64,000 bases of DNA from Paraburkholderia lacunae (GTDB lineage: Bacteria; Pseudomonadota; Gammaproteobacteria; Burkholderiales; Burkholderiaceae), in the NCBI RefSeq assembly GCF_003353175.1, contig NZ_QHKS01000030.1, forward strand, positions 18,832 to 82,831. Reading direction: 5' to 3'. Both the position numbers and the translations under genes were made by a program. The notes under the pieces are model-generated. The model did no database searches. It had not been told where the DNA came from and saw only the letters and a program-made list of their open reading frames with translations. Positions 1 through 8,827 of the stretch are shown here, in pieces; position 1 is the first letter of the stretch, and every line of letters starts with the position of its first letter.

Positions 1-909
1 GTTCAAGTCGCGGAAATACTGAAATCCTCAGGCGTTCACACCGATATCTACGGTATCGGCAGTCGGCCGCTCAGTTTCTATGACGGTGTCATTCACTTTT
101 CTGTCCATGCGGACGGACACGCGATACTGCGCGAAGCGGCACTCAAGAAGAAGCGAGTCTTCCTGTGGCCGAATGTCTGGTGGTCTGAAGCACCATCTGA
201 TGCTGAAGTACAGCGAATTGCTGAAATGGCGAGGAACGCGCACAAGTTGCTCTTCAAGTCCGACGCCGAACTGGAGAATTTCACGCGGTACGTCGACGTA
301 CCGGCTCAGAAATTGGAAGTGGTCCCCACGTGCGTTTCGAACCGTTTTCTGGCTGAGCCCGATAGGGATCTCGCGTCGACGGTTTGCAACACGTCCGACT
401 TCGCGCTGTGTCTCGGACTGATCGAACCAATAAAGAATCAGCTTCGGCTCGTCAAGGCGCTGAACGCTTTGCAACTAGACGGCGTATTTGTCGGCGGCGC
501 GCGGGACGATGACTATTACCAGGCATGCGTGGCGGAGGCACACCCCGGCATTCAGTTCCTACCGTTCGTTCAACCTTGCAGCGCCTTGTTGCGCTCGATC
601 ATTGCAAATTGTTCGGTGATGGCCGAACCGAGTATCGACCCACCAGGACGCTCCGCGCTCGAGGGCGCGATCATGCAGAAGCCGCTCGTCATTAGTGATG
701 GCCCCTGGCAACAGGAACATTTCGCGGAAAACGTCTGGTACACGCCGACCGATTCGGTAGATGCGCTTGCTGCCGCAATCGATCGCGCCCGCACCGATCC
801 GGACCGGGAAGTGAAGATCGCGAACAACTATGAACGCGTCTTTTCGCGCCATTCGGCTTCGACTATAGGCCCGAAACTCGTTGAGTTGCTGGCCCGAGAA
901 AGTATCTAA
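1..909 (+). CDS. Glycosyltransferase, 5'-truncated by window edge
   Basis: The reading frame is open from the first base, so the gene begins outside the window; 302 C-terminal residues are visible. The C-terminal half looks like the nucleotide-sugar binding domain of a GT-B (family 4-like) transferase: a donor-domain start 'LCLGLIEPIKNQ', then 'FVGGARDDDYY', and a segment near positions 620-720 with 'EPSIDPPGRSALEGA', which resembles the E-x7-E region of these enzymes. It probably adds a sugar to a surface glycan in the cytoplasm. The next transferase starts one base after its stop, so the two are likely co-transcribed. Donor and acceptor cannot be told from sequence. Confidence 0.72.
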   Translation, partial: VQVAEILKSSGVHTDIYGIGSRPLSFYDGVIHFSVHADGHAILREAALKKKRVFLWPNVWWSEAPSDAEVQRIAEMARNAHKLLFKSDAELENFTRYVDVPAQKLEVVPTCVSNRFLAEPDRDLASTVCNTSDFALCLGLIEPIKNQLRLVKALNALQLDGVFVGGARDDDYYQACVAEAHPGIQFLPFVQPCSALLRSIIANCSVMAEPSIDPPGRSALEGAIMQKPLVISDGPWQQEHFAENVWYTPTDSVDALAAAIDRARTDPDREVKIANNYERVFSRHSASTIGPKLVELLARESI

Positions 910-910
910 G

Positions 911-1954
911 ATGCAAAAAGTGCCTCGTTTATTAGTAGTTCAGCGAATTTCGCTCTCGCACGATCGACTCATGTCCAGGTCAATCGCAGCGCGCTTCGGC
1001 CCGCTCCTGGCCTACATGGCCAAACATGGAATGATCGAGTGGGAGGAGATCGTCGAAAGCGACGTAACGATCGGACAGCTTCGGCGGTTCGATGCTGTGC
1101 TCTTCAACAAGCACAGTTCCAATCGCGCCGTCGATGTCATGCGGATGGCAAACGATCTTGGTTTGCGGACCATCTATGACATGGACGACTGGATCATCGA
1201 TCTGCCGATGTACAGCGTTACTGATCTCAACGACGACTTGCTGGCCAACATTACGTGGCTCATCCGGCAAGCCTCGGTCGCGACGGTCTCCAACGAGATT
1301 TTGCGCGCGAAGCTGCAGCGCATTCGCCCTTCGGTTGTGGTGATTCGCAACGGCTTCGACCACGACGCAATACCTTCGACGCCCGAAGACTGGCAAGAGG
1401 CGGTTCCGCGCAAGATCCTGTTTTCCAACACCGACGGCATCAAACTCGTGCAGTTCAGGAAAGGATTTTTCGGCGTCCTGGTGGATTTTTTGAATCGGAA
1501 TCAGGATGTCACACTCGAATTCTGGGGTGACGGTTTTCCCGAGATGTCGCAGATCCCAAGGCTCACGTCGAAGGGCTTCCTCGATAATTCTGCGTATAAA
1601 AGCGCGATTCGTGATGCAGGTTATATGTTCTCCGTCGTCCCCCTTGGTGGCCGCGAGGACAAAGATGCGCTGTTCTTCAATAGCTGCAAATCCTGCATCA
1701 AGTACATCGACTACGGCAGTCTCGGTATCCCCGGCATTTACTCCCGCTCTCCCGTCTACGAGGACGCAGTCGTCGACCGTGTTACAGGACTTCTGGTCAA
1801 TAACGTCGAAGACGAATGGGCAGCGGCGATGCAGGAGATGTACGACCGCGCTGAACTCAGAGATGGGTTGCGTCACAACGCGCACGAAGACACCCGTAGT
1901 CGATTTGGACTCGCCGATCCTGCACAGACGTTCCTCAACCTTTTGACGGCTTGA
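911..1954 (+). CDS. Glycosyltransferase family 1/4-like protein
   Basis: This 347-residue protein has GT-B organisation. The N-terminal domain starts with 'RLLVVQRIS' and contains 'LRTIYDMDDWI', typical of glycosyltransferases of glycan clusters. A second Rossmann-like half starts near residue 160 ('KILFSNTDGIKLVQF'). Near residues 265-285 lies 'YIDYGSLGIPGIYS', which corresponds to the C-terminal donor-binding region. The ATG at 911 is preferred over an in-frame ATG at 881 because it follows the preceding stop by one base and avoids a 29-base overlap. It lies in a plus-strand run with another transferase upstream and a phosphatase downstream. Role inferred: cytoplasmic sugar transfer; specificity unknown. 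Confidence 0.75.
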   Translation: MQKVPRLLVVQRISLSHDRLMSRSIAARFGPLLAYMAKHGMIEWEEIVESDVTIGQLRRFDAVLFNKHSSNRAVDVMRMANDLGLRTIYDMDDWIIDLPMYSVTDLNDDLLANITWLIRQASVATVSNEILRAKLQRIRPSVVVIRNGFDHDAIPSTPEDWQEAVPRKILFSNTDGIKLVQFRKGFFGVLVDFLNRNQDVTLEFWGDGFPEMSQIPRLTSKGFLDNSAYKSAIRDAGYMFSVVPLGGREDKDALFFNSCKSCIKYIDYGSLGIPGIYSRSPVYEDAVVDRVTGLLVNNVEDEWAAAMQEMYDRAELRDGLRHNAHEDTRSRFGLADPAQTFLNLLTA

Positions 1955-1977
1955 CCGATTTAACCACGGAAACTGCA

Positions 1978-2571
1978 ATGGATCTCTTGCTCATCAGGCA
2001 CGGCCAATCAAACGCAAACGCAAAGGGACTACTCATCTCCACCGATCAGGACGAACTGACCGAGTTGGGAAAACGACAGTCAACGGAGCTTGCAGCCACG
2101 CTCGCTAAATTCGGCTATTCCCCGTCACCGATTTTTTGCAGTCCGTGGATGCGCGCGCGTCAAACGGCGGAGCGGCTTTTCGACGACGCCACGCGGTTGA
2201 CATTCGACTCCCGGCTTGCCGAAACGCATCCCGGCAAGTACGGAACGTGGCTTGAGGCGGACTTCAATCGGGCGTTCCCCGACTTTAACAAAGTGATTGC
2301 CAATCGCTATGAAGACGGCGAATCTCATCTCGACATGGCCGATCGCGTGCGCGAGTGGATCGACACGGAAGTCCTGCCACGTACCGGGCAACCGGGGTTG
2401 ATGGCAGCTGTCGCACACGGCGGCCCCATTAGTGTCGTACTGCAGCATCTGCTGAACGTTCCCATCGAAACGCACTACCCGAGCTTCACGGTGCCCAACG
2501 CTTCGTTCACGTACCTGAAATGGCGGACCGACCTCGGTCGCTACTGCCTTGAACGGGCCGGGCAGGTATGA
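1978..2571 (+). CDS. Histidine phosphatase family protein
   Basis: A 197-residue protein of the phosphoglycerate mutase-like superfamily. The N-terminal phosphohistidine motif is LLIRHGQSN (residues 3-11), and the later catalytic histidine lies in 'AVAHGGP' near residue 144. Arg and Glu of the pocket are plausible at 'SPWMRARQTAE' and 'RLAETHPGKYGTW'. The ATG at 1978 gives the standard start close to the RHG motif; a TTG at 1951 would overlap the preceding stop. Family members dephosphorylate sugar phosphates, nucleotides or proteins. Its place among glycosyltransferases suggests a sugar-phosphate substrate such as a heptose or hexose bisphosphate, but this is inference. It overlaps the next gene by four bases. 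Confidence 0.8.
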   Translation: MDLLLIRHGQSNANAKGLLISTDQDELTELGKRQSTELAATLAKFGYSPSPIFCSPWMRARQTAERLFDDATRLTFDSRLAETHPGKYGTWLEADFNRAFPDFNKVIANRYEDGESHLDMADRVREWIDTEVLPRTGQPGLMAAVAHGGPISVVLQHLLNVPIETHYPSFTVPNASFTYLKWRTDLGRYCLERAGQV

Positions 2572-3440
2572 ACACAAAAGTCGCGATATTCGAACCGATC
2601 TACGCGCAGGATCAAGTTCAGGTCGAGAAGAGTTTTCTGCCGCTCGTCATTCAGGATAATTCCCAAGCCGGGTGGCGCGAGTTCAAGCTCTTTGTCGACA
2701 TGTATCGCAGCGGCGAACACCGCCGCCACGCCTATACCGGGATTTTTTCGCCTAAGTTCAGCCTGAAATCAAAGATCACGGGAGCGGAATTTATCCGCTT
2801 CGTGCAAAGCCAACCTGGATCCGATGTCTGTTTCATCAATCCGTTTCCGCAGATTGGCTACTGGTCGTTTAATGTGTGGATGCAGGGTGAACACGCGCAC
2901 CCAGGATTGGCAGACGCGGCGCAATCGCTTCTTGACGCGTGCAAGGTAGATTTCGATATCGAGCGCACACCTCGCCATGGGCCGGGATTGCTTGCTTATT
3001 CGAATTTTTGGGTGGGGTCCGAAAGGTTCTGGGATGAGTACGTGGGCGGCGTGCTGGTGCGGATCGCCGAGTTTCTGGAGGAAAACCCCGATCACGAGGT
3101 CACGCGCAAGGTGATGGAGGATACGACACATACCGACCCTGCTCCGTTCTTACCGTTCATCGTCGAGCGGCTTTTCAGCACGTACATCTCACAGCGTCCC
3201 GAACTGAAGATCGCAGCATATCGCCATGGGGATGACGGCGTGCTGGACTATTGCGTTAACGAATACGAACGGCGCCTCGTTGCGCGTATGAAGCAGCAAG
3301 TCGATGAAGCCAACGCAGTCGGTAAGTTCGATGACACGATCATCAAACAGATGGACATCGCTTGCGAACTCTGGCAACAGCAATTCTTCGATTACTTCGC
3401 GGTACGGCCACATCCGCATACAGGGCGATGCGTCAACTGA
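2568..3440 (+). CDS. Uncharacterised protein of glycan clusters
   Basis: A 290-residue protein whose ATG overlaps the preceding stop (ATGA), indicating translational coupling. I do not recognise a characterised family. Visible conserved-looking blocks are 'YTGIFSPKFSLKS' (about 64-76), 'DVCFINPFPQIGYW' (about 92-105), 'QGEHAHPGL' (about 111-119) and 'YSNFWVGS'. These blocks resemble uncharacterised proteins often seen in capsule or O-antigen loci. No signal peptide or membrane segment is evident, so it is probably cytosolic. The mix of conserved aromatic, proline and histidine residues would fit an enzyme acting on a sugar. It is the last gene of a four-gene plus-strand run that starts before the window. 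Confidence 0.6.
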   Translation: MNTKVAIFEPIYAQDQVQVEKSFLPLVIQDNSQAGWREFKLFVDMYRSGEHRRHAYTGIFSPKFSLKSKITGAEFIRFVQSQPGSDVCFINPFPQIGYWSFNVWMQGEHAHPGLADAAQSLLDACKVDFDIERTPRHGPGLLAYSNFWVGSERFWDEYVGGVLVRIAEFLEENPDHEVTRKVMEDTTHTDPAPFLPFIVERLFSTYISQRPELKIAAYRHGDDGVLDYCVNEYERRLVARMKQQVDEANAVGKFDDTIIKQMDIACELWQQQFFDYFAVRPHPHTGRCVN

Positions 3441-3685
3441 ATCGCACACTTGATCCAGACGCCAACTGCCCACACCGAGCTGCAGTAGAAATCAACGAAA
3501 ACACGTCTCTGGCGAACAAAGCCTCGCTGCGCAAAAAAAATCCGCAGACTAGCCCAACCCTCGCACGGCCATAGCGCCCCTTCCTGACCGAGGCATCTCC
3601 ATTTTTGTCGCGCTTCGGTTAAAACATTTAAAGTTAGCTAAAATGCTGGATTGGAGACAATGAAACATATCAGGTCGAGGAAAAG
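3441..3685. other. Intergenic, AT-rich leader of methyltransferase gene
   Basis: About 245 bases with no convincing gene. The part next to the downstream gene (3600-3685) is clearly more AT-rich than the genes around it and probably holds the promoter of the methyltransferase gene. No terminator hairpin stood out. Confidence 0.4.
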
Positions 3686-5245
3686 ATGAGCGAGAGTAGC
3701 GAGTTTCTTCTAGATGACAGCAATGGTAAATTTTCCGAAGCGGCATATTTGGCCGCAAATTCCGACGTTGCATCTGCAATCGCTCGCGGCGCGTTCGTGT
3801 CCGCGCTAGAACATTATCTACGCCACGGACGTGCTGAGGGACGAAAGCAGGACGCTCGACTGAAAGAACAGTCCTTTGAACTGCGCGACGCCAAGCTGCG
3901 TCGCCTTGTCAAGTATGAAATAGACCTTCAGCGCGCCGGCGAAGCAGATGTGTTCGCACCCGATAAGGAGCGTCTCCCCTCGCAGAACGTTGATGGAACG
4001 GAGGGCTGTCAGCACGATCAGCAGTTGCTTCGGTTCATCAAAAACCATGAGACCGGCTTAATCCTTAACTACGGTAGCGGCTGCAGAATCTTACTCGACA
4101 ACGTTGTCACCATCGTAGAAAACTGCGACGGCGCCTCCCACGACACAAGCACGGCCGCCGAGGATCTTCCGTTTCTGGATCATAGTTTCGACGCCCTCGT
4201 GTACCATGGACTGCCTGAGAACATCAGAGACCCCCTTCTATGCTTGCATGAGTTGAAGCGGGTCTTGAAGCCTGGCGGTCACATTCACTGCGCAGCGACA
4301 TTAACTCACGCTGGTGACGGCGATCGATTGACACTAACCGACTTCGAAGAGTCCGCTTATCTCGCGACCAATCCTGATGTCGCGATTGAGATCATCCGAG
4401 GACGCTGCGAGTCCGGAAGAGTGCATTTCCGACTGAGTGGTATTAACGAGCCACGCACGCAGAACACAGCAATTGCTAGACGCGCTGCGAACGCAAAGTC
4501 TGCGAAGATTTCTTCGCTGCTTCGCGATGACATGTCATGTGAGCGCGACGGCAAGATCTTTGATTTCCTAACGGATGAACTACGCACCCAATTTAATATA
4601 ATTGCTACTGACAACGTCAGTAGCAACGGATATGACGAGCACATTGTCGCTCTGATTAAGAAACACAAAGACGGGATAATTCTCGACTGCGGCGCAGGGA
4701 GTCGACCAACGTGTTACAGCAATGTTGTTAACTTCGAAATTGCAAGCTATGCGTCTACTGACGTTAGGGGCGTTGGGGAGGTTCTTCCTTTCCGGGATAA
4801 TAGCTTCGACGCAGTTCTGTCCATCGCCGTGCTGGAACATGTGAAGGATCCGTTCCTGTGTGCACGCGAGATCGCTCGCGTTCTCAAACCGGGTGGTGAT
4901 CTTTACTGCTGCGTCCCGTTGCTGCAACCCGTGCATGGCTTTCCGCACCACTACTACAACATGACCGGGCAAGGACTTGCCAATCTGTTCCCTGAATCAA
5001 TCCGCGTTGTGAGACAAGAGGTTTTAGAGAGCATTTCTCCAATTTGGTCGTTGACGTGGATCGTACAAAGCTGGGCCGAAGGATTGTCGGGCGAAGCGAA
5101 AGACAAGTTCTTGAACCTCAAGCTCGCTGATTTACTGGCACCGGCAGGCGAATTTCTCGACGCTCCTTTCGTGACGAGTTTGTCCGAGAAGAAGAACTTT
5201 GAACTTGCTAGCGCCACCGTTTTGATGGGAATAAAGACGACCTGA
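3686..5245 (+). CDS. Two-unit SAM methyltransferase with NPDV-type repeats
   Basis: A 519-residue protein made of two similar units. Each has a short module (residues 16-53 and 219-256; core 'YLAANSDV' or 'YLATNPDV', the first followed by 'HYLRHGRAEGR') and a class I methyltransferase-like domain (about 110-205 and 315-440). The second domain has an intact SAM motif, 'ILDCGAGS' (332-339), an acidic 'LPFRDNSFDAVLS' and 'EIARVLKPGG'. In the first the equivalent is 'ILNYGSGC' (126-133), with the catalytic context eroded but 'LKRVLKPGG' kept. Only the second copy is likely to be active. The same short module recurs in the next gene. Target unknown; likely a glycan or a lipid-linked sugar. Confidence 0.75.
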   Translation: MSESSEFLLDDSNGKFSEAAYLAANSDVASAIARGAFVSALEHYLRHGRAEGRKQDARLKEQSFELRDAKLRRLVKYEIDLQRAGEADVFAPDKERLPSQNVDGTEGCQHDQQLLRFIKNHETGLILNYGSGCRILLDNVVTIVENCDGASHDTSTAAEDLPFLDHSFDALVYHGLPENIRDPLLCLHELKRVLKPGGHIHCAATLTHAGDGDRLTLTDFEESAYLATNPDVAIEIIRGRCESGRVHFRLSGINEPRTQNTAIARRAANAKSAKISSLLRDDMSCERDGKIFDFLTDELRTQFNIIATDNVSSNGYDEHIVALIKKHKDGIILDCGAGSRPTCYSNVVNFEIASYASTDVRGVGEVLPFRDNSFDAVLSIAVLEHVKDPFLCAREIARVLKPGGDLYCCVPLLQPVHGFPHHYYNMTGQGLANLFPESIRVVRQEVLESISPIWSLTWIVQSWAEGLSGEAKDKFLNLKLADLLAPAGEFLDAPFVTSLSEKKNFELASATVLMGIKTT

Positions 5246-5505
5246 CCGCTCCGTTCGTTGCTCCTTCTCGGGCAGGGAAATGCTGATATCCACCACAGCA
5301 TTTCCACCGCCTGCTTTGCGCGAAATTTGGCAGTAAGCTTTCGACCACATGCAGGACACTACCGCCAATAGCTACCGAGTAAACTTAGAAACCGAACTGT
5401 TGATCGCACATAGATTTCCCCACGGACAGTTAAAAATAGCTTCAATGACCCCGGAATTCCTTCGCGACATTATTCAAAATAACATTCAGACCCAAAAAAA
5501 CCATT
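5246..5505. other. Intergenic, AT-rich
   Basis: 260 bases between two plus-strand genes. It is AT-rich close to the start of the dioxygenase gene and could hold a promoter. No gene, repeat or clear terminator seen. Confidence 0.4.
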
Positions 5506-6702
5506 ATGCGTGACCAAATAAGTAAACTCCTTCCGGGCGTACCTGACGTAGAAAGTCCATTCTTTTCACATATTTTTTCCGACCCATCGATTGATAGCGA
5601 AGTCCGCCGAATCGCTCACGATCTGAACCAGAACGGGTTTGCTGTTCTGGACTTTCCCGATGATGATTTCGACCGCATTGCGGACTCCATCAAGACGTCT
5701 TTGCACGATAGCTTTCCGTGGCAGGACTGGCTTGATTTTGGATTTGAAAAAAACAACGGTCTGCGCGTCATAAACGCGTGGAAATCCGATGAGAACGTAA
5801 GGCGCCTGGCAACGAATGCTAGGATCATCGAGGTCCTTAGCAAACTGTTTGGCCGGCAGGCTTGGCCCTTCCAGACCTTGAACTTTCCAGTTGGTACACA
5901 GCAGCACGTTCACACCGATTCCGTGCATTTCAGTTCAGTTCCGGAACGATTTATGTGTGGTGTGTGGACCGCTTTGGAAGACATCAGTGCTGATGCCGGT
6001 CCACTCGTTTATTACCCCGGCTCGCACAAGTGGCCGATTTACACCAACGAACATATCGGAGCCTGCTCAGCCGAGGAGAAGTCTGAACTCAATCAGAATG
6101 TCTATGAACCGCTGTGGCGCGCACTGATTGACGTCAACGAAGTCGAGCCGGTTACGTTTACGCCCAAGAAAGGTCAGAGCCTTATCTGGCTGGCAAACCT
6201 TCTTCATGGAGGCAACCGGCAGACGAATAAACAGAAGACGCGCTGGTCGCAAGTGACGCACTACTACTTCGAAGGGTGCGCCTACCACTCACCAATGCAC
6301 TCTGATCCGTTTTACGGCGCGATCAGTTTTCGCAATCTAAGCAATATCATTACTGGTGAACAGGTAAAGCACCAGTACTGTGGACACCAGATCGACGAAG
6401 CATTCATCGCCGCAACCAAGGAACGAGTCGGATCGAAAAAGGTGCCCCTGCCACCAGACTTCGATCCGGAGCAGTATCTCCTTGCGAACCGAGATCTCCG
6501 CGAAGCCAATGTCGATCCGGTTTATCACTATCGACATTACGGCATACCCGAAGGACGCCCGCTGATTCCGCTGCCAGAAGGATTTGATGGCGAGCAGTAC
6601 CTGAGCGCAAACCCCGATGTGCGCGCGGCGAACATTGATCCGGCCGCCCACTATAGAAATTACGGAAAAGGTGAACGCCGGCCGCTTCGTCCGGCAGATT
6701 GA
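5506..6702 (+). CDS. Phytanoyl-CoA dioxygenase family protein with C-terminal repeats
   Basis: A 398-residue protein. Residues 30-260 match the PhyH/2-oxoglutarate, Fe(II)-dependent oxygenase fold. The iron-binding His-x-Asp is H136/D138 in 'HVHTDSVH', the distal histidine is probably H234 in 'NLLHGGN', and R246 ('KTRW') may hold 2-oxoglutarate. The tail carries two copies of a short module (about 318-352 and 358-395; 'FDPEQYLLANRDL' and 'FDGEQYLSANPDV', each followed by an 'HYR.YG..E.RPL' ending). The same type of module is found in the methyltransferase just upstream. The enzyme probably hydroxylates a sugar, lipid or small molecule of the surface glycan pathway. Substrate unknown. Confidence 0.8.
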   Translation: MRDQISKLLPGVPDVESPFFSHIFSDPSIDSEVRRIAHDLNQNGFAVLDFPDDDFDRIADSIKTSLHDSFPWQDWLDFGFEKNNGLRVINAWKSDENVRRLATNARIIEVLSKLFGRQAWPFQTLNFPVGTQQHVHTDSVHFSSVPERFMCGVWTALEDISADAGPLVYYPGSHKWPIYTNEHIGACSAEEKSELNQNVYEPLWRALIDVNEVEPVTFTPKKGQSLIWLANLLHGGNRQTNKQKTRWSQVTHYYFEGCAYHSPMHSDPFYGAISFRNLSNIITGEQVKHQYCGHQIDEAFIAATKERVGSKKVPLPPDFDPEQYLLANRDLREANVDPVYHYRHYGIPEGRPLIPLPEGFDGEQYLSANPDVRAANIDPAAHYRNYGKGERRPLRPAD

Positions 6703-6865
6703 GGTCACGAGCACCCGTCGCCCATTAGACGGCGCGGGTTCTTGCATGATGCCTTGCGCACGGGGGACAAGGCAGCGTCAGGCGACGATGGGATGTCTAC
6801 GCGGCGCCCTTTGGGATGTTCGCCACTGGCGGCAAATTAGTTCGGCCTCCAAAAAAGGGGATCTC

Positions 6866-8374
6866 GTGAAAAAACAGATAAGAATAGCAGTTCTGGCAAT
6901 GTGCTTGCTCTCTGGACATGCCTTTGCTACTCAAGAGCGACCACACTACCATTTCACGCCGTCGCATGGCTGGATGAATGATCCCAACGGTTTGCTTCAA
7001 AAGGACGGCATCTATCACTTGTTCTATCAGTATTACGACGGTGGATGGGCACTTGCCGATGGTCAATTCAAAGATCCTATGGTCTGGGGACCCATGCACT
7101 GGGGACATTCTACAAGTCGAGACCTGGTGCACTGGAAAGCCCGACCAGTCGCTCTAAGTCCTGACAAGCGCATTGGCAACACCGCAGTTGAAGGAATGAT
7201 CTTCTCCGGAAGTGCCGTGTTCGACAGTAAGAACACGAGTGGATTCGGGACCATTCAACATCCACCAATGGTCGCCATCTACACGCTCGCGGATACCTTC
7301 GGCGCCGGGAGCGGGCAGCGGCAGGCCATCGCCTACAGCGTCGACAGCGGCACCGTCTGGAAAAAGTACGCGAGCAATCCAGTGCTTCCCTATAACAACA
7401 GCGAAACGTTTCGGGATCCGCAGGTCTTTTGGTTCGGCGGCGACTCGAAGTGGGCAATGGTGATTTCATGCGGTGACAGAGTGTGCTTCTACAATTCGCC
7501 CGATCTGAAACAATGGTCAAAGGTGGGTGAATTTGGCACGCAAGAATCCGGCATTGGTGCCCCTTGGGAATGCCCCGATCTGTTTCCACTGCGGGTGACA
7601 CGAAGTGGAAAAGAAGAGATCAAATGGGTACTAGTCGTGAGTGTTCAACACGGCGCTCCAAGCGGAAGCTTCGGGACTCGATACTTCGTTGGGGACTTCG
7701 ATGGAAAGACGTTCAAGAATCTGGCTAGCGTAACTGATTTCAAATGGCTAGACTATGGCAGCGACAACTACGCAGCTCGCACGTGGCAGACGACGACCGT
7801 AGATCTGAAACATCGCACGATGATCGGATGGATGGCTAACTGGACTTACGCGAAAACCCTGCCGGCCTCCAAGTACCGCGGCTCGATGACGATCCCACGA
7901 GATATCACTCTGCAATATGATGAGTCCGGCTACTACCTGACACAGAGGCCGATAAGTGCCGCGATTGCTCCGTTGCGCAAACGAACCAGAGAACTCACGC
8001 TCGATGACGCACACCCTGTCAAAGCCATTCAAACCTCCGTTCCAGCACTGGTCAAGGCCGATATCTCGTTGAGCCCAAGTAGCGGACGATTTGAGCTAGC
8101 TGTATTCGAACATGAAGGTCAACAGTTTTCAATTCGCTACGACGCTCGCGCCGCCGAAGTCTCGGTAGACCGGCGCAGCTATGCGGGCTATATTTTTGAC
8201 TCTGACAAAGCGCCACAGACAGCTCGAGCAAGTCCCGTTAAGCACCACCTCCGGCTCCAGGTGCTCTTAGATGTAAACTCGATGGAAGTATTTGTGAATG
8301 ACGGAAAACAGACGTTCACAAATTTGCTGTTTGCTCCGGCGACCAAGCCAGTTACAAAGGTTTCGGTTCATTAA
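6866..8374 (+). CDS. Secreted GH32 fructan hydrolase (levanase/fructanase)
   Basis: A 502-residue glycoside hydrolase of family 32. The catalytic triad is visible: nucleophile D39 in WMNDPNG, transition-state stabiliser D184 in FRDP, and acid/base E235 in ECPD. The five-blade propeller is followed from about residue 370 by a beta-sandwich. The GTG start at 6866 is preferred because AAAAAAGGGG lies just before it and it gives a lysine-rich signal peptide (VKKQIRIAVLAMCLLSGHAFA) cleaved before TQERP; upstream in-frame ATGs give an unlikely N-terminus. The protein is thus exported and should cleave beta-fructosidic bonds in levan, inulin or sucrose. Its position among glycan synthesis genes may mean turnover of a fructose-containing polymer. 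Confidence 0.88.
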   Translation: MKKQIRIAVLAMCLLSGHAFATQERPHYHFTPSHGWMNDPNGLLQKDGIYHLFYQYYDGGWALADGQFKDPMVWGPMHWGHSTSRDLVHWKARPVALSPDKRIGNTAVEGMIFSGSAVFDSKNTSGFGTIQHPPMVAIYTLADTFGAGSGQRQAIAYSVDSGTVWKKYASNPVLPYNNSETFRDPQVFWFGGDSKWAMVISCGDRVCFYNSPDLKQWSKVGEFGTQESGIGAPWECPDLFPLRVTRSGKEEIKWVLVVSVQHGAPSGSFGTRYFVGDFDGKTFKNLASVTDFKWLDYGSDNYAARTWQTTTVDLKHRTMIGWMANWTYAKTLPASKYRGSMTIPRDITLQYDESGYYLTQRPISAAIAPLRKRTRELTLDDAHPVKAIQTSVPALVKADISLSPSSGRFELAVFEHEGQQFSIRYDARAAEVSVDRRSYAGYIFDSDKAPQTARASPVKHHLRLQVLLDVNSMEVFVNDGKQTFTNLLFAPATKPVTKVSVH

Positions 8375-8827
8375 GAATATGAATCTGGCATGGATAGCCG
8401 CACCGTCGCTTCTGTGCCGCGGTGGCTCCCGTTGTCCGTATTTTTCGCATTATGGCTCCTTTGCGTTATCGCAGAACAGGGAGCCCGAAATCTTCATATA
8501 CCTCCACGTATGGTGGACGTCCATCACATACCAGCAGCCGATGCTCAACCGCATCAAACTACACTATCCCATTGAACCCACCTAAGTGCAGAATCTACCG
8601 CGGTCGAAAGAGTCTTTGTTGCTGCCAATCGTCGGCGACGCTTTCTAAGAATTCAGTGTTTCTCAGTGCAACAAATGGACACGGTAGGCGAGCCTGACAA
8701 GCGGGCAATCAAACCAAAATGAATCGACCATGAACTGCGGCCCAAAGCAGTTCTTCAACCGCCATATCCGCACACGGGCCGACCGGTTGCAAGAAAAGAC
8801 AGGACGTAAAGGCGGCTCTTCTAAAGA
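8375..8827. other. Intergenic region between convergent genes
   Basis: About 450 bases separating the GH32 gene (plus) and a methyltransferase gene (minus). A 61-codon plus-strand frame at 8390-8575 encodes a basic start and one hydrophobic stretch ('LSVFFALWLLCVIAE') and could be a gene remnant, but I cannot support it as a gene. No clear terminator hairpin with a T-run was seen. Confidence 0.4.

Noticed and set aside
8390..8575. 61-codon frame with one hydrophobic stretch
   Set aside because: Too short, no ribosome site and no homology that I can see; mentioned only as a possible remnant.
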